This document shows positions 53,331 through 62,032 of a stretch of DNA of 62,032 bases, one piece after another. Location of the stretch: NCBI GenBank assembly GCA_012517965.1, contig JAAYTZ010000036.1, forward strand, positions 1 through 62,032. Direction: 5' to 3'. Source of the DNA: Propionibacterium sp. GTDB lineage: Bacteria; Actinomycetota; Actinomycetes; Propionibacteriales; Propionibacteriaceae. A program made the translations under genes and the position numbers. The notes below the pieces were generated by a model that ran no database searches, had not been told where the DNA came from, and saw only the letters and a program-made list of their open reading frames with translations. Within the stretch, counting starts at the first letter, position 1, and each line of letters begins with the position of its first letter.

Positions 53331-55121
53331 GTGAGCGAAGACGAACTCGGCGCGAGCCGCCCGGAGGACACCCCAGAGACCGAACCGGGCGAGGTGGCGG
53401 ACGACGGCGTCGGCGACGGCATCGGCTTCGCCGATCTGGGCCTGGACGACCGGCTCCTCCGGACGCTGCGCGGGCTCGGCTACGAGTCGCCCACGGCGAT
53501 CCAGGCCGAGACGATCCCTGCGCTGCTGGCCGGACGGCACGTGGTCGGCCTCGCGCAGACGGGCACCGGCAAGACCGCCGCGTTCGCACTGCCGATCCTC
53601 AACCGGATCGACCTCAAGCAGAAGACCCCGCAGGCGCTCGTGCTGGCGCCGACGCGGGAGTTGGCGCTCCAGGTGTGCGAGGCGTTCGAGCAGTACGCGG
53701 CGCACCTGCACGGCGTCCACGTGCTGCCCGTGTACGGCGGGCAGGGCTACGGCGTCCAGCTCAGCGCGCTCGCCCGCGGCGTCCACGTCGTGGTCGGCAC
53801 GCCGGGCCGCATCATCGACCACCTGCAGCGCGGCACCCTCGACCTGACCCGGTTGCGGTTCCTCGTGCTCGACGAGGCCGACGAGATGCTCAACATGGGC
53901 TTCGCCGAGGATGTCGAGCAGATCCTCGCCGACACCCCCGACGACAAGCAGGTGGCCCTGTTCTCGGCCACGATGCCGCACCAGATCCGGGCCCTGTCGC
54001 AGCGCTACCTCACCGACCCGCTGGAGGTCAGCGTCCGGGGCCGGACCGCGACCGCGCCCAACGTGCGGCACCGCTACCTGATGGTGTCCTTCCCGCAGAA
54101 GGTGGACGCCCTCACCCGCATCCTCGAGGTGGAGAACTTCGAGGGCATGATCGTCTTCGTCCGGACCAAGAACGACACCGAGACGCTTGCCGAGAAGCTC
54201 CGCGCCCGCGGCTTCTCGGCGGCCGCCATCAACGGCGACCTCGCCCAGCCGGCCCGCGAGCGGACCATCGGCCAGCTCAAGTCCGCCAAGCTCGACATCC
54301 TCGTGGCCACCGACGTCGCGGCCCGCGGCCTCGACGTCGACCGCATCAGCCACGTGGTGAACTTCGACATCCCGACCGACACCGAGTCCTACGTCCACCG
54401 CATCGGGCGCACCGGCCGCGCCGGCCGCAGCGGGGACGCCATCTCCTTCGTCACGCCCCGCGAGCGGCACCTGCTCCGCGCCATCGAACGGGCCACGGGC
54501 CAGACGCTCAGCCCGATGACGCTGCCCACGGTCGAGGACATCAACGCCACCCGGCTGACCCGCTTCGACGACGCCATCACCGAGGCGCTGCAATCCCCGG
54601 AGAAGATCGACTTCTTCCGGGGCGTGGTCTCGCACTACGTCGAGGAGTACGACGTGCCCGAGGTCGACGTCGCCGCCGCCCTGGCCGCCGTGCTGCAGGG
54701 CGAGGAGCCGATGCTGCTGGAGCCGGAGCCGGAACGGGCCCGCGACACCGACCGGCCCACGGGTCGGGTCCGCGAGGTCCGCCCCACCCCCGACCGGGGT
54801 GGGCGGATGGACGCGCGCGGCCCGAAGGGCAGCCCGGCCGCCGGGCTGACGACCTACCGGATCGCCGTCGGCCGCCGGCAGAAGATCGCCCCGCGCCAGA
54901 TCGTCGGGGCGCTGGCGAACGAGGGCGGCCTGCAGCGCGGCGACTTCGGCCGGATCGAGATCAAGGCCGACCACTCACTGGTCGAGCTGCCGGCCTCGCT
55001 GCCCCCCGAGGTGTGGGACGCCCTGCGCTCCACCCGCATCTCGGGCCAGCTCATCCACCTCGAACTGGACCGGGGGCGTCCGGAAAGCCGAGGGGGTCAG
55101 CCGCGCAAGAAGCGCGGCTGA
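53331..55121 (+). CDS. deaD: DEAD-box ATP-dependent RNA helicase
   Basis: The 596-residue helicase has an acidic lead of about 25 residues, then the Q motif GYESPTAIQAETIPALLAG, motif I AQTGTGKT, Ia PTRELALQV, II LDEADEML, III SATMP, and V/VI ARGLDVDRISHVVNFD and HRIGRTGRAGR. The C-terminus holds a DbpA-like RNA-binding domain (YRIAVGRRQKIAPRQIVGAL, GRIEIKADHSLVELP). This is the CsdA/DeaD type that acts in ribosome assembly and mRNA decay. A large hairpin covers the stop codon. Confidence 0.95.
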   Translation: MSEDELGASRPEDTPETEPGEVADDGVGDGIGFADLGLDDRLLRTLRGLGYESPTAIQAETIPALLAGRHVVGLAQTGTGKTAAFALPILNRIDLKQKTPQALVLAPTRELALQVCEAFEQYAAHLHGVHVLPVYGGQGYGVQLSALARGVHVVVGTPGRIIDHLQRGTLDLTRLRFLVLDEADEMLNMGFAEDVEQILADTPDDKQVALFSATMPHQIRALSQRYLTDPLEVSVRGRTATAPNVRHRYLMVSFPQKVDALTRILEVENFEGMIVFVRTKNDTETLAEKLRARGFSAAAINGDLAQPARERTIGQLKSAKLDILVATDVAARGLDVDRISHVVNFDIPTDTESYVHRIGRTGRAGRSGDAISFVTPRERHLLRAIERATGQTLSPMTLPTVEDINATRLTRFDDAITEALQSPEKIDFFRGVVSHYVEEYDVPEVDVAAALAAVLQGEEPMLLEPEPERARDTDRPTGRVREVRPTPDRGGRMDARGPKGSPAAGLTTYRIAVGRRQKIAPRQIVGALANEGGLQRGDFGRIEIKADHSLVELPASLPPEVWDALRSTRISGQLIHLELDRGRPESRGGQPRKKRG

Positions 55122-55126
55122 CCCCC
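55092..55126. terminator. Strong hairpin over the helicase stop, between convergent genes
   Basis: Arms GGGGGTCAGCCGCGC (55092-55106) and GCGCGGCTGACCCCC (55112-55126) pair perfectly over 15 bases with loop AAGAA. The TGA of the helicase gene lies within the right arm. The xfp gene ends 10 bases further on the other strand, so it can serve both directions. Confidence 0.8.
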
Positions 55127-55136
55127 GGGCCGGCTG

Positions 55137-57626
55137 CTACTCGTTGTCGCCGCCGGTCACCACCGTCGCCGCGACCTCAGTCGACGGGACGCCGGCGTCC
55201 GGCCAGGCCCAGTTGGCGATCGCGGGCAGGTCCTCGCCCCACTGGTAGGCGTAGTTCCGGGCCGCGATCCGCATGTCGGCCATCTCCTGCCGGAGGCCGG
55301 CGTACCGCGAGCCGAGGGCCCCGACTCGGTCGATGACGTCCATGACCAGGTGGAACCGATCGATGTCGTTGCGCATGCACATGTCGAACGGCGTCGTGGT
55401 CGACCCCTTCTCCTTGAACCCCCGCACGTGCAGGTTCGCGTGGTTCGTGTGCCGGTACGCGAGGCGGTGGATCAGCCACGGGTAGCCGTGGAACGCGAAG
55501 ATGATCGGCTTGTCGGTCGTGAAGTAGGTGTCGAACTCGCGCTGCGACAGGCCGTGCGGATGCTCCTTCTCGTGCTGGAGGCGCATCAGGTCGACGATGT
55601 TGACCACGCGCACCTTCAGGTCCGGGATGCGGCGGCGCAGGATGTCGGCCGCGGCCAGCGTCTCCAGCGTCGGCACGTCGCCGGCGCACGCCAGCACGAC
55701 GTCCGGGTCCTCGCCGTGCACCTCGGTGCCCGCCCAGTCCCAGATGCCCAGGCCGCGGGTGCAGTGGGCGATGGCCTCCTCCATGTTCAGCCACACCGGC
55801 TCCGGCTGCTTGCCGGCCACCACGACGTTCACGTACTGCTTGGAACGCAGGCAGTGGTCGAACGTCGACAGCAGGGTGTTGACGTCCGGCGGCAGGTACA
55901 CGCGCACCACCTCGGGCGACTTGTTCATCACCACGTCGAGGAAGCCGGGATCCTGATGGCTGAAGCCGTTGTGGTCCTGGCGCCACACGTGGCTGCTCAG
56001 CAGGTAGTTCAGGGACGCGATCGGCCGCCGCCACCCGATGTGGTTGGTCACCTCCAGCCACTTCGCGTGCTGGTTGAACATCGAGTCGACGATGTGGATG
56101 AACGCCTCGTAGCTGCTCATCATCCCGTGACGGCCGGTGAGCAGGTAGCCCTCCAGCCAGCCCTGGCACTGGTGCTCGGACAGCATCTCGACGACCTGTC
56201 CGGCCTGGCTCATCGGGTCGGCGGCATCGGTCTCGAAGAAGCGGGCCATCCACTGCTTCGGCGTCACCTCGTACACGGCCTGCAGGCGGTTGGACGCCGT
56301 CTCGTCCGGGCCGAAGACCCGGAAGTTCGTCGGGTTGAGCCGGGCCACCTCGCGGAAGAACTCCCCGAGCCGCTTCGTCGACTCGACCATGGGCCCGCCG
56401 TGACCGTCGGAGTCCGGCTCGACGGCGAAGTCGCGGAAGTCGGGCATGATCAGGTCCTTGAGCAGGACGCCGCCGTTGGCGACGGGGTTGGCCGACATGC
56501 GGCGCTCGCCCTTCGGCTTGAGGGCGTCGAACTCGGGCCGGAGGCGTCCGGCCTCGTCGAACAGCTCGTCGGCGCGGTAGCTCTTGAGCCAGTCTTCCAG
56601 GAGCTTGGTGTGCTCCTCGGTGTCGCGGGCGTTGGCCAGCGGCACCTGGTGGGCGCGCCAGTGGTCCTCGGTGATCTTGCCGTCGACCTCGGCGGGGCCC
56701 GTCCAGCCCTTCGGGTGGGCGAAGACGATCATCGGCCAGCGCGGCCGGGCCTGCTCGTTCTCGCCGGCCTCCGCCGCGGCGGCCTTGATGTCCGCGATCA
56801 TGTCGAGGGCGGTGTCGAGCACCTCGGCGAACCGCCGGTGGGCGTCGAGGTGGTCGTCGTCGACGGCCGCCTCGAAGAACAGCGGCTCGTGGCCGTAGCC
56901 GCGCATGAGCTCCGCCAGTTCCTCGCGCTCGATGCGGGCCAGCACGGTGGGGTTGGCGATCTTGTAGCCGTTGAGGTGCAGCACGGGCAGCACGACGCCG
57001 TCGCGCTTGGGGTTGACGAACTTGTTGCTGTGCCACGAGGTGGCCAGGGGGCCCGTCTCGGCCTCGCCGTCGCCGACGACCGCGAAGACCAGGAGGTCGG
57101 GGTTGTTGAACACCGCCCCGTAGGCGTGCGACAGCGAGTAGCCCAGTTCGCCGCCCTCGTGGATCGACCCGGGGGTCTCGGGGGCCACGTGGCTCGGGAT
57201 GCCGCCGGGGAAGCTGAACTGCTTGAACAGCTTGCCCAGACCGTCCGCGTCCCGAGTGATGTTCGGGTAGATCTCGGTGTAGGTGTCCTCGAGGTAGGTG
57301 TTCGCGACCAGGCCGGGCCCGCCGTGGCCGGGGCCCGCGATGTAGATCGAGTTCAGGTCGCGCTCGATGATGGCGCGGTTGAAGTGCGCGTAGAGGAAGT
57401 TGAGGCCGGGCGTCGTCCCCCAGTGCCCGAGCAGGCGACGCTTCACGTCGGCCGCGGTCAGCGGACGCCGCAGCAACGGGTTGTCGAGCAGGTAGATCTG
57501 GCCGACCGACAGATAGTTGGCGGCCCGCCACCAGCCGTCGATCAGGCGTGCGGTGGCTTCGGGGATGGTGCGGGGGGCGTCCTGGGAGCGGCGCCAGGGA
57601 CCGGCGCCGGTCGGCTTGTCGGACAT
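55137..57626 (-). CDS. xfp: Xylulose-5-phosphate/fructose-6-phosphate phosphoketolase
   Basis: The enzyme cleaves xylulose 5-phosphate (and often fructose 6-phosphate) to acetyl phosphate, using thiamine diphosphate. The 829 residues match the family length and show [41 protein letters not shown] in part, the cofactor motif [42 protein letters not shown] and [10 protein letters not shown] clear ribosome site (AAGGAG) precedes the ATG. It gives the cell a phosphoketolase shunt to acetyl phosphate; no acetate kinase gene is adjacent. Confidence 0.97.
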   Translation of the reverse strand: MSDKPTGAGPWRRSQDAPRTIPEATARLIDGWWRAANYLSVGQIYLLDNPLLRRPLTAADVKRRLLGHWGTTPGLNFLYAHFNRAIIERDLNSIYIAGPGHGGPGLVANTYLEDTYTEIYPNITRDADGLGKLFKQFSFPGGIPSHVAPETPGSIHEGGELGYSLSHAYGAVFNNPDLLVFAVVGDGEAETGPLATSWHSNKFVNPKRDGVVLPVLHLNGYKIANPTVLARIEREELAELMRGYGHEPLFFEAAVDDDHLDAHRRFAEVLDTALDMIADIKAAAAEAGENEQARPRWPMIVFAHPKGWTGPAEVDGKITEDHWRAHQVPLANARDTEEHTKLLEDWLKSYRADELFDEAGRLRPEFDALKPKGERRMSANPVANGGVLLKDLIMPDFRDFAVEPDSDGHGGPMVESTKRLGEFFREVARLNPTNFRVFGPDETASNRLQAVYEVTPKQWMARFFETDAADPMSQAGQVVEMLSEHQCQGWLEGYLLTGRHGMMSSYEAFIHIVDSMFNQHAKWLEVTNHIGWRRPIASLNYLLSSHVWRQDHNGFSHQDPGFLDVVMNKSPEVVRVYLPPDVNTLLSTFDHCLRSKQYVNVVVAGKQPEPVWLNMEEAIAHCTRGLGIWDWAGTEVHGEDPDVVLACAGDVPTLETLAAADILRRRIPDLKVRVVNIVDLMRLQHEKEHPHGLSQREFDTYFTTDKPIIFAFHGYPWLIHRLAYRHTNHANLHVRGFKEKGSTTTPFDMCMRNDIDRFHLVMDVIDRVGALGSRYAGLRQEMADMRIAARNYAYQWGEDLPAIANWAWPDAGVPSTEVAATVVTGGDNE

Positions 57627-57801
57627 CGGGGACTCCTTGTCGTTGGGGGAGCAGCGGGGGCCCGGCCCGCGCCCGTTGGCTGGGCCGTGACCCCCGGTGG
57701 CGCCCATTCTTGTCGTGGTGCGGCGCCCCGCCAAACCATGCGGCGATCTGCGGCAACAAGTGGCGCTCTCCCCGCTGCGCCCGGTCGGGACCGGGCCGCC
57801 G

Positions 57802-58266
57802 TCAGGAGCCCAGCGGCTTGTGGCGCGGGTAGACGAGCACCGTGACGCCGTCGCGCTCCATGACCTCGATCTCGGTGCCCGGGGCGATCAGGGAGCCGTC
57901 GTAGGATCGGGCGCTCCACACCTCGCCGCCGATCTTGACCTCACCGGCGGTGGGCGTGATCTCGCCGACCGCGACCCCGGTGCTGCCCAGCAGCTTGTCG
58001 GCCGACGACCGGTAACCCGGCGACGAACGGAGCCGCCGCAGCATCGACGGCCGCAACAGGAACAGCATCGCCAGGGCGGTCGCGACCGCGACCAGGATCT
58101 GCAACGGCAGGGCGCCGGGCAGGATGAGGGCCACCGCGCCGCCGGCGAGGGCGCCCCCGGCCAGCATCAGCAGCGTCAGGTCGAGGGTGAGCATCTCGCT
58201 CACCGCCAGCGCCCCGGCGACGACCAGCCAGATCACCCAGCCATTGGCGCTCAGCCACTCGAGCAT
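57802..58266 (-). CDS. NfeD-like membrane protein
   Basis: The 154-residue protein has two to three membrane helices ([40 protein letters not shown] and [18 protein letters not shown]). A C-terminal OB fold follows ([36 protein letters not shown]). NfeD proteins partner SPFH proteins at the membrane. AGGAGG precedes the ATG. It is nine bases after an ABC ATPase gene on the same strand, and the SPFH gene is two genes away. Confidence 0.9.
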   Translation of the reverse strand: MLEWLSANGWVIWLVVAGALAVSEMLTLDLTLLMLAGGALAGGAVALILPGALPLQILVAVATALAMLFLLRPSMLRRLRSSPGYRSSADKLLGSTGVAVGEITPTAGEVKIGGEVWSARSYDGSLIAPGTEIEVMERDGVTVLVYPRHKPLGS

Positions 58267-58275
58267 CGACCCCTC

Positions 58276-59064
58276 CTAGACGCTGACGGCGCGGGCGGTC
58301 CAGCGACCGCTCTCCTCGCTGACCTCCAAGGGTAGGCCGAAGGTCGCGGTCAGGGCGTCCGCGGTGAGGACGTCCCGGATCGGACCCGCGGCCACGATCC
58401 GGCCGCCGGCCAGCAGCAGGGCGTGGGTGATCCCGCGCGGGATCTCCTCCAGGTGGTGGGTCACCAGCACCATGGCGGGGGCGTACGGGTCTTCGGCGAG
58501 ATCGCTCAGCGTGGCCACCAGCGCCTCGCGGCCGGCCAGGTCGAGGCCGGCCGCCGGCTCGTCCAGCAGCAGCAACTCGGGGTCGGTCATCAGGGCCCGC
58601 GCGATCTGGACGCGCTTCCGCTCGCCCTCCGACAGGGTGCCGAAGGTGCGCTTCGACAGGTGCCCGACGCGGAGCTGAGTCATCAGGGCGGCGGCCCGCT
58701 GCAGGTCCTGCACGTCGTAGCGTTCGTGCCAGCGGCCGATGACCGCGTAGGACGCCGACACCACGACGTTGCCGACCGACTCCGAACGCGGAATGCGGTC
58801 GGCCAGCGCGGCCGAGGTCATGCCGATGCGGGGCCGGAGCTCGAAGACGTCGACCGCCCCCATCACCTCGCCGAGCAGCCCCACGACACCGCGGGTCGGG
58901 AACGCGTTCGCGCTGATCAACTGGAGCAGCGTGGTCTTCCCCGCTCCGTTGGGGCCGATGACGACCCAGCGTTCGTCCTCCTCCACCGTCCAGTCGATGT
59001 CGCGGAGGAGGGTGCTGGTGCCGCGGACGACGGACACGCCCGCGAGCTCGACGACCGGTGCCAT
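58276..59064 (-). CDS. ABC transporter ATP-binding protein (ModF/YlmA-like)
   Basis: The 262-residue ATPase has Walker A IGPNGAGKTTLL, the Q loop near RIGMTSAALADRIP, signature LSEGERKRVQIARAL, Walker B LLLLDEPAAGLDLAG and the H loop LVTHHLEEIPRG. The last segment, LTADALTATFGLPLEVS, is typical of iron-siderophore or ModF-type ATPases. No permease or binding-protein gene is nearby, so the partner is unknown. TAGCTT six bases before the ATG suggests a leaderless start. Confidence 0.85.
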   Translation of the reverse strand: MAPVVELAGVSVVRGTSTLLRDIDWTVEEDERWVVIGPNGAGKTTLLQLISANAFPTRGVVGLLGEVMGAVDVFELRPRIGMTSAALADRIPRSESVGNVVVSASYAVIGRWHERYDVQDLQRAAALMTQLRVGHLSKRTFGTLSEGERKRVQIARALMTDPELLLLDEPAAGLDLAGREALVATLSDLAEDPYAPAMVLVTHHLEEIPRGITHALLLAGGRIVAAGPIRDVLTADALTATFGLPLEVSEESGRWTARAVSV

Positions 59065-59070
59065 GGGGCC

Positions 59071-59076
59071 AAGCTA
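59071..59076 (-). promoter_or_regulatory. -10 element of the ABC ATPase gene, leaderless
   Basis: TAGCTT on the minus strand lies six bases before the ATG. Confidence 0.5.
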
Positions 59077-59159
59077 CCCCAGCCGGACGCCCCCGCCCGC
59101 GCGGGCCCGCCGGGCGGGTCGACCCGGCGGGGCCGGGGGCCGGCTCGGCGGCGTCCGGT

Positions 59160-59933
59160 TCAGGCGCCGGTGGAGTGCAGGCCGCCGTCGACGTGGATCA
59201 TCTCGCCCGTGGTGGCCGGGAACCAGTCCGACAGCAGGGCGACCACGGCCTTCGCGGTCGCGGTGGCGTCCGTCGGATCCCAGCCCAGCGGGGCGCGGGT
59301 CTCCCACACGTCGTTGAAGCTGTGCGCGCCGGGGATGGCCTTCTTCGCCAGGGTGTCGATCGGGCCCGCGGAGACGATGTTGCTGCGGACGCCGTCCGGG
59401 CCCAGGTAGCGCGCCAGGTAGCGGGACGCCGACTCGAGGGCCGCCTTGGCGACGCCCATCCAGTCGTAGGTGGGCCAGCTGACCCGCGCGTCGAAGGTCA
59501 GCCCGACGACGGACGCCGTCGGTGCGAACAGCGGCCGGCAGGCCATCGTGAGGCTGACCAGCGAGTACGCCGAGATGTGGACGGCGTTCGAGACGTCGGC
59601 CCACGGCGTGTCCAGGAACCGGCCGCCCAGCGCGGTCTCGGGGTTGGCGTAGGCGATGGAGTGGACGACGCCGTCGAGCCGGTCGACCCCCAGGGCGCGG
59701 AGCTGGTCGGCGAGGCCGGCGAGGTGCTCGGGATCGGTGACGTCCAGTTCGAGCACCGGCGGGACGGGATCGAGCCGATTGACGATCCGGTGGGTGATCC
59801 CCAGCGCCCGGCCGAAGTTCGACACCACGACGGTCGCACCCTCGGCCTGGGCGATCTCCGCGACGCGGTAGGCGATCGAGGTGTTGGTGGTCACGCCGGT
59901 GACCAGGACGTTCTTGCCTTCGAGGATCCCCAT
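59160..59933 (-). CDS. inhA: Enoyl-[acyl-carrier-protein] reductase (FabI/InhA type)
   Basis: The enzyme performs the last reduction of type II fatty acid elongation. The 257-residue SDR has the FabI-type start GILEGKNVLVTGVTTNTSIAY, DVTDPEHL, VHSIAYANPE, the catalytic YDWMGVAKAALES with Tyr and Lys spaced by six residues, and AGPIDTLAKKAIPG. The last motif and the MGVAK segment resemble mycobacterial InhA. The start lies one base after the fabG stop, the same fabG-inhA order as in mycobacteria. Confidence 0.93.
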   Translation of the reverse strand: MGILEGKNVLVTGVTTNTSIAYRVAEIAQAEGATVVVSNFGRALGITHRIVNRLDPVPPVLELDVTDPEHLAGLADQLRALGVDRLDGVVHSIAYANPETALGGRFLDTPWADVSNAVHISAYSLVSLTMACRPLFAPTASVVGLTFDARVSWPTYDWMGVAKAALESASRYLARYLGPDGVRSNIVSAGPIDTLAKKAIPGAHSFNDVWETRAPLGWDPTDATATAKAVVALLSDWFPATTGEMIHVDGGLHSTGA

Positions 59934-59934
59934 G

Positions 59935-60654
59935 TCAGTGCCCCATCCCGAGGCCGCCGTCGACCGGGATCACGGCGCCGCTGATGTAGCCGGCCTCGTC
60001 CGAGGTCAGGAACCGCACCGCGTGGGCGATGTCGGCGACCGAACCCATCCGCCCGGCCGGCGTCTGGGCCTTGAACCCGTCGGTGACCTCCGTCGGCAGC
60101 ACGGCCGTCATCTCGGTCTCGATGAACCCCGGGGCGACGACGTTGAACGTGATGCCGCGCTTGCCGACCTCGCGCGTGAGGGAGCGGGCCATGCCGACGA
60201 GGGCGGCCTTCGAGGCGCTGTAGTTCACCTGGCCGGCGTTGCCGAAGAGGCCGACGACCGAGCCCATGAACACCACGCGACCGTACCGGCCGCGCATCAT
60301 CGACTTGACGCCCCGGCGGGCGACGTTGAAGCAGCCCTTCAGGTTCACGTCGAGGACCGCGTCGAACTGCTCGTCGGTCATCCGCATGATGAGGCTGTCG
60401 CGGGTGATCCCGGCGTTGGCGACGAGGATCTCGACGGGGCCGTGGGCGTCCTCGGCGGCCGCGAAGGCGGCCTCCACCTGAGCCGGGTCGGCGACGTTGC
60501 AGGTGACGCCGAGCGCGCCGGCGGGCGGCTCGCCGCCGAGGTCGGCGCTGCAGACCCGGTGGCCGTCGGCCAGGAAGCGTTCGACGATGGCGCGGCCGAT
60601 GCCGCGGTTACCACCGGTCACGAGCACACTGCGGGAGGTTGTCGTTTCAGTCAC
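59935..60654 (-). CDS. fabG: 3-oxoacyl-[acyl-carrier-protein] reductase
   Basis: FabG reduces 3-ketoacyl-ACP with NADPH. The 239-residue SDR has VLVTGGNRGIGRAIVERF, LVANAGITRDSLIMRM, MGSVVGLFGNAGQVNYSASK with catalytic Ser, Tyr and Lys, and APGFIETEMT. It is the first gene of the fabG-inhA pair. The GTG start is set by TAGCGT seven bases upstream; a longer open frame runs into the divergent DUF3099 promoter region. Confidence 0.94.
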   Translation of the reverse strand: MTETTTSRSVLVTGGNRGIGRAIVERFLADGHRVCSADLGGEPPAGALGVTCNVADPAQVEAAFAAAEDAHGPVEILVANAGITRDSLIMRMTDEQFDAVLDVNLKGCFNVARRGVKSMMRGRYGRVVFMGSVVGLFGNAGQVNYSASKAALVGMARSLTREVGKRGITFNVVAPGFIETEMTAVLPTEVTDGFKAQTPAGRMGSVADIAHAVRFLTSDEAGYISGAVIPVDGGLGMGH

Positions 60655-60661
60655 GAAACTT

Positions 60662-60667
60662 ACGCTA
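60662..60667 (-). promoter_or_regulatory. -10 element of fabG-inhA, leaderless
   Basis: TAGCGT on the minus strand lies seven bases before the GTG start. Confidence 0.55.
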
Positions 60668-60747
60668 CCGTAACCGCCTCGCGAAGCCCGAACCACGACC
60701 CGGGGTTGCCTCGGAACGGCCCGCGGTCGCCTTCGTCGAGCGCGGGC

Positions 60748-60753
60748 TACGCT
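60748..60753 (+). promoter_or_regulatory. -10 element of the DUF3099 gene, leaderless
   Basis: TACGCT ends six bases before the GTG start. Confidence 0.55.
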
Positions 60754-60759
60754 GGCGGG

Positions 60760-61089
60760 GTGGCTGGGCGGCGAGGTGCGATCCCGGCGCTGATCACCAG
60801 CGCCCGGGTCCCGCGCTCCCTGGACGCCGACGAACGCAACCGCCGCTACCTCGTCAGCATGACGGTGCGCGTGCTCTGCTTCCTGGCCGGCTGCTTCGCC
60901 CCCTTCCCCGCGAACATCGCCTTTTTCGTCGGAGCCGCCATCATCCCCGGCTTCGCGGTCATCCTCGCCAACGCCGTCGACCGGCGCACCGACGGCGTCC
61001 CGCCGACGACGCCGACGGACGCCGACGCGCGCCAACTGCCCGCCGGCCTCGTGGTGCCGGGCGACGTGGACCCGGAGGTCCGCCGGTGA
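60760..61089 (+). CDS. DUF3099 membrane protein
   Basis: The 109-residue actinobacterial protein has PALITSARVPRSLDADERNR at the N-terminus, then two membrane helices (YLVSMTVRVLCFLAGCFA and NIAFFVGAAIIPGFAVILAN) and a polar tail. Function is unknown. It lies upstream of the SURF1 gene, with overlapping stop and start (GTGA), as in other actinobacteria. Confidence 0.87.
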   Translation: MAGRRGAIPALITSARVPRSLDADERNRRYLVSMTVRVLCFLAGCFAPFPANIAFFVGAAIIPGFAVILANAVDRRTDGVPPTTPTDADARQLPAGLVVPGDVDPEVRR

Positions 61090-61895
61090 CCGCCGGCCGG
61101 GCCGGCCGCGAGCCGGTCCCGTGGCGCCGCTGGCTGGCCCTGCTCGCGCTCGTCGTCGTGGTGGTCGCCGCGTTCGTCAACCTGGGCCGTTGGCAACTCG
61201 ACCGCCTCGACCAGCGCCGGGACACCAACGCCACCGTGGTCGCGCACGAGCAGGCGCCCGTCCGCCCTTACGAGGAGGTCTTCGTCCGGCCGATCGCCGA
61301 GGAGGACCAGTGGCAGCGGGTCAGCGTGTCCGGCACCTACGACCCCGCCGGTCAACTGGTGGTGCGCTACCGCTCCAACGCCGGCCAGACCGGCTGGGAG
61401 GTCGTGGCGCCGCTGCGGGCGTCCGACGGCCGGGTCGTGCTGATCGACCGCGGCTTCAAGCAGCGGCAGCCGGGCACCGACTTCCCGGCCGCCGAGGCCG
61501 CCCCGCCGACCGGCCCGGTCACCGTCGTCGGGTACGTGCGCCGCAACGAGCAGGGCGCCGCCCTCGCGACCAACCCGACGTCGGGCAGCGTCCGCCTCAT
61601 CAACTCGGCCGCCATCGGCGAGGCTCTCGGGCTCGACCTCGTGGACGGCTACATCGCGGCCCTCGAAACGACGCCCGCCGACCCGGGCGGCTTCACCCCG
61701 ATCGCGCCACCGCCACTCGACGAGGGACCGCACCTGTCGTACGCGCTGCAGTGGTTCACGTTCTCGCTCATCGCGGTCGGCGGGCTGTACGTGTTCATCC
61801 GCAACGACCTCCGCGACCGGCGCAAGGCGGCGGCGCGGGCCGCGGCGCGGGCCGCCGCGGCGGCCTCGACTCCCCCCGCCACCCAGGAGGACTGA
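61086..61895 (+). CDS. SURF1 family protein
   Basis: SURF1 proteins help assemble cytochrome oxidase. The 269-residue protein has the expected two membrane helices, one near the start (WLALLALVVVVVAAFVNLGR) followed by the family WQLDRLDQRR, and one near the end (QWFTFSLIAVGGLYVFIR). Between them lie SVSGTYDPAGQLVVRYR, GWEVVAPLRASDGRVVLIDR and GFKQRQPGT. The tail is Ala/Arg-rich. GTG start, coupled to DUF3099; the stop overlaps the next start (TGATG). Confidence 0.92.
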   Translation: MTAGRAGREPVPWRRWLALLALVVVVVAAFVNLGRWQLDRLDQRRDTNATVVAHEQAPVRPYEEVFVRPIAEEDQWQRVSVSGTYDPAGQLVVRYRSNAGQTGWEVVAPLRASDGRVVLIDRGFKQRQPGTDFPAAEAAPPTGPVTVVGYVRRNEQGAALATNPTSGSVRLINSAAIGEALGLDLVDGYIAALETTPADPGGFTPIAPPPLDEGPHLSYALQWFTFSLIAVGGLYVFIRNDLRDRRKAAARAAARAAAAASTPPATQED

Positions 61896-62032
61896 TGGAA
61901 CTCGGACTCACCGACAAGGTGTTCGTCGTCACGGCGGCGTCGGGCGGCCTCGGCCGCGCCACGGCGGACGCCCTGGTCGCCGAGGGCGCGCGGGTCGTGC
62001 TGGTCGCCCGCCGCGACGACCGCCTGGCCGGC
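61895..62032 (+). CDS. Short-chain dehydrogenase, 3' end outside the window
   Basis: The first 46 codons read MELGLTDKVFVVTAASGGLG, then RATADALVAEGARVVLVARR. This is the Rossmann start of an SDR, with the glycine motif in the variant TAASGGLG. GGAGG lies before the ATG, which overlaps the SURF1 stop by one base. The substrate cannot be judged from this part. Confidence 0.85.
   Translation, partial: MELGLTDKVFVVTAASGGLGRATADALVAEGARVVLVARRDDRLAG

Noticed and set aside
55350-57845. An 831-codon frame antisense to phosphoketolase
   Set aside because: Composition is rich in Arg, Val, Gly and His with no domain; it mirrors xfp codon bias.

Overview
The window is very GC-rich and reads as an actinobacterial chromosome, most likely a member of the Propionibacteriaceae or a close relative. 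This rests on family content, not on a search: a WhiB2-type regulator, an epsilon subunit of acyl-CoA carboxylase, the propionyl-CoA carboxylase pair, decaprenylphosphoryl ribose synthesis, the actinobacterial families DUF3039, DUF3099, DUF3499 and DUF5719, and a phosphoketolase. Start codons are often GTG. An unusual share of genes have a -10 hexamer 6 to 8 bases before the start codon and no Shine-Dalgarno sequence, the layout expected of leaderless mRNAs.

Positions 1 to about 5220 are a decayed mobile region next to a tRNA-Leu(UAG) gene. It holds a short inverted-repeat motif block, an IS21-family remnant (istA cut at its 5' side, istB with a damaged start, right end with tandem repeats), a wax ester synthase/DGAT pseudogene with two frameshifts, a headless MazF toxin fragment, an apparently intact higB-higA toxin-antitoxin pair and an excisionase-like remnant. 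From the tRNA onward the DNA is ordinary core genome.

Core region, left part (5.3 to 25 kb): DNA polymerase IV; a tightly overlapping six-gene chain rph-rdgB-thyA-two hydrolases-folA; murI; an iron(II) uptake operon feoABC with a strong IdeR/DtxR box on the feoA start; glpK; clpS with a DUF2017 gene; the NAD salvage pair pncB-pncA; malQ behind a MarR regulator and an MFS transporter; then DUF3039, SixA and a membrane/acetyltransferase-like fusion.

Middle part (25 to 41 kb): ahcY followed by a block that matches the mycobacterial Rv3256c-Rv3264c neighbourhood (SIS protein, Trm112, DUF3499, zincin-like protein, DUF5719, large glycosyltransferase, WhiB2, membrane protein, ManC). This is cell-envelope and mannose-nucleotide biology. 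It continues with a Tat-exported beta-lactamase-like lipoprotein, an anchored surface protein, purE-purK, a peptidase E homologue that lacks its serine nucleophile, GtrA, an alpha/beta hydrolase that also lacks its serine, and birA.

Right part (41.8 to 62 kb): the acyl-CoA carboxylase genes (beta, epsilon, then alpha with the biotin domain) with DUF937, maf and DPPR synthase between them. birA lies just beside them and its product would biotinylate the alpha subunit. Then come a flavin quinone reductase, punA and a phosphohexomutase, an SPFH protein, a DEAD-box helicase, phosphoketolase, NfeD, an ABC ATPase, FabG and enoyl-ACP reductase, DUF3099, a SURF1 protein and a dehydrogenase cut by the window edge.

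I saw no CRISPR array, rRNA gene or riboswitch. No wholly new multi-gene system is evident. The points most worth following are the leaderless-promoter signature, the two hydrolase-fold proteins without a nucleophile, the IdeR box, and the structure of the decayed tRNA-adjacent island.
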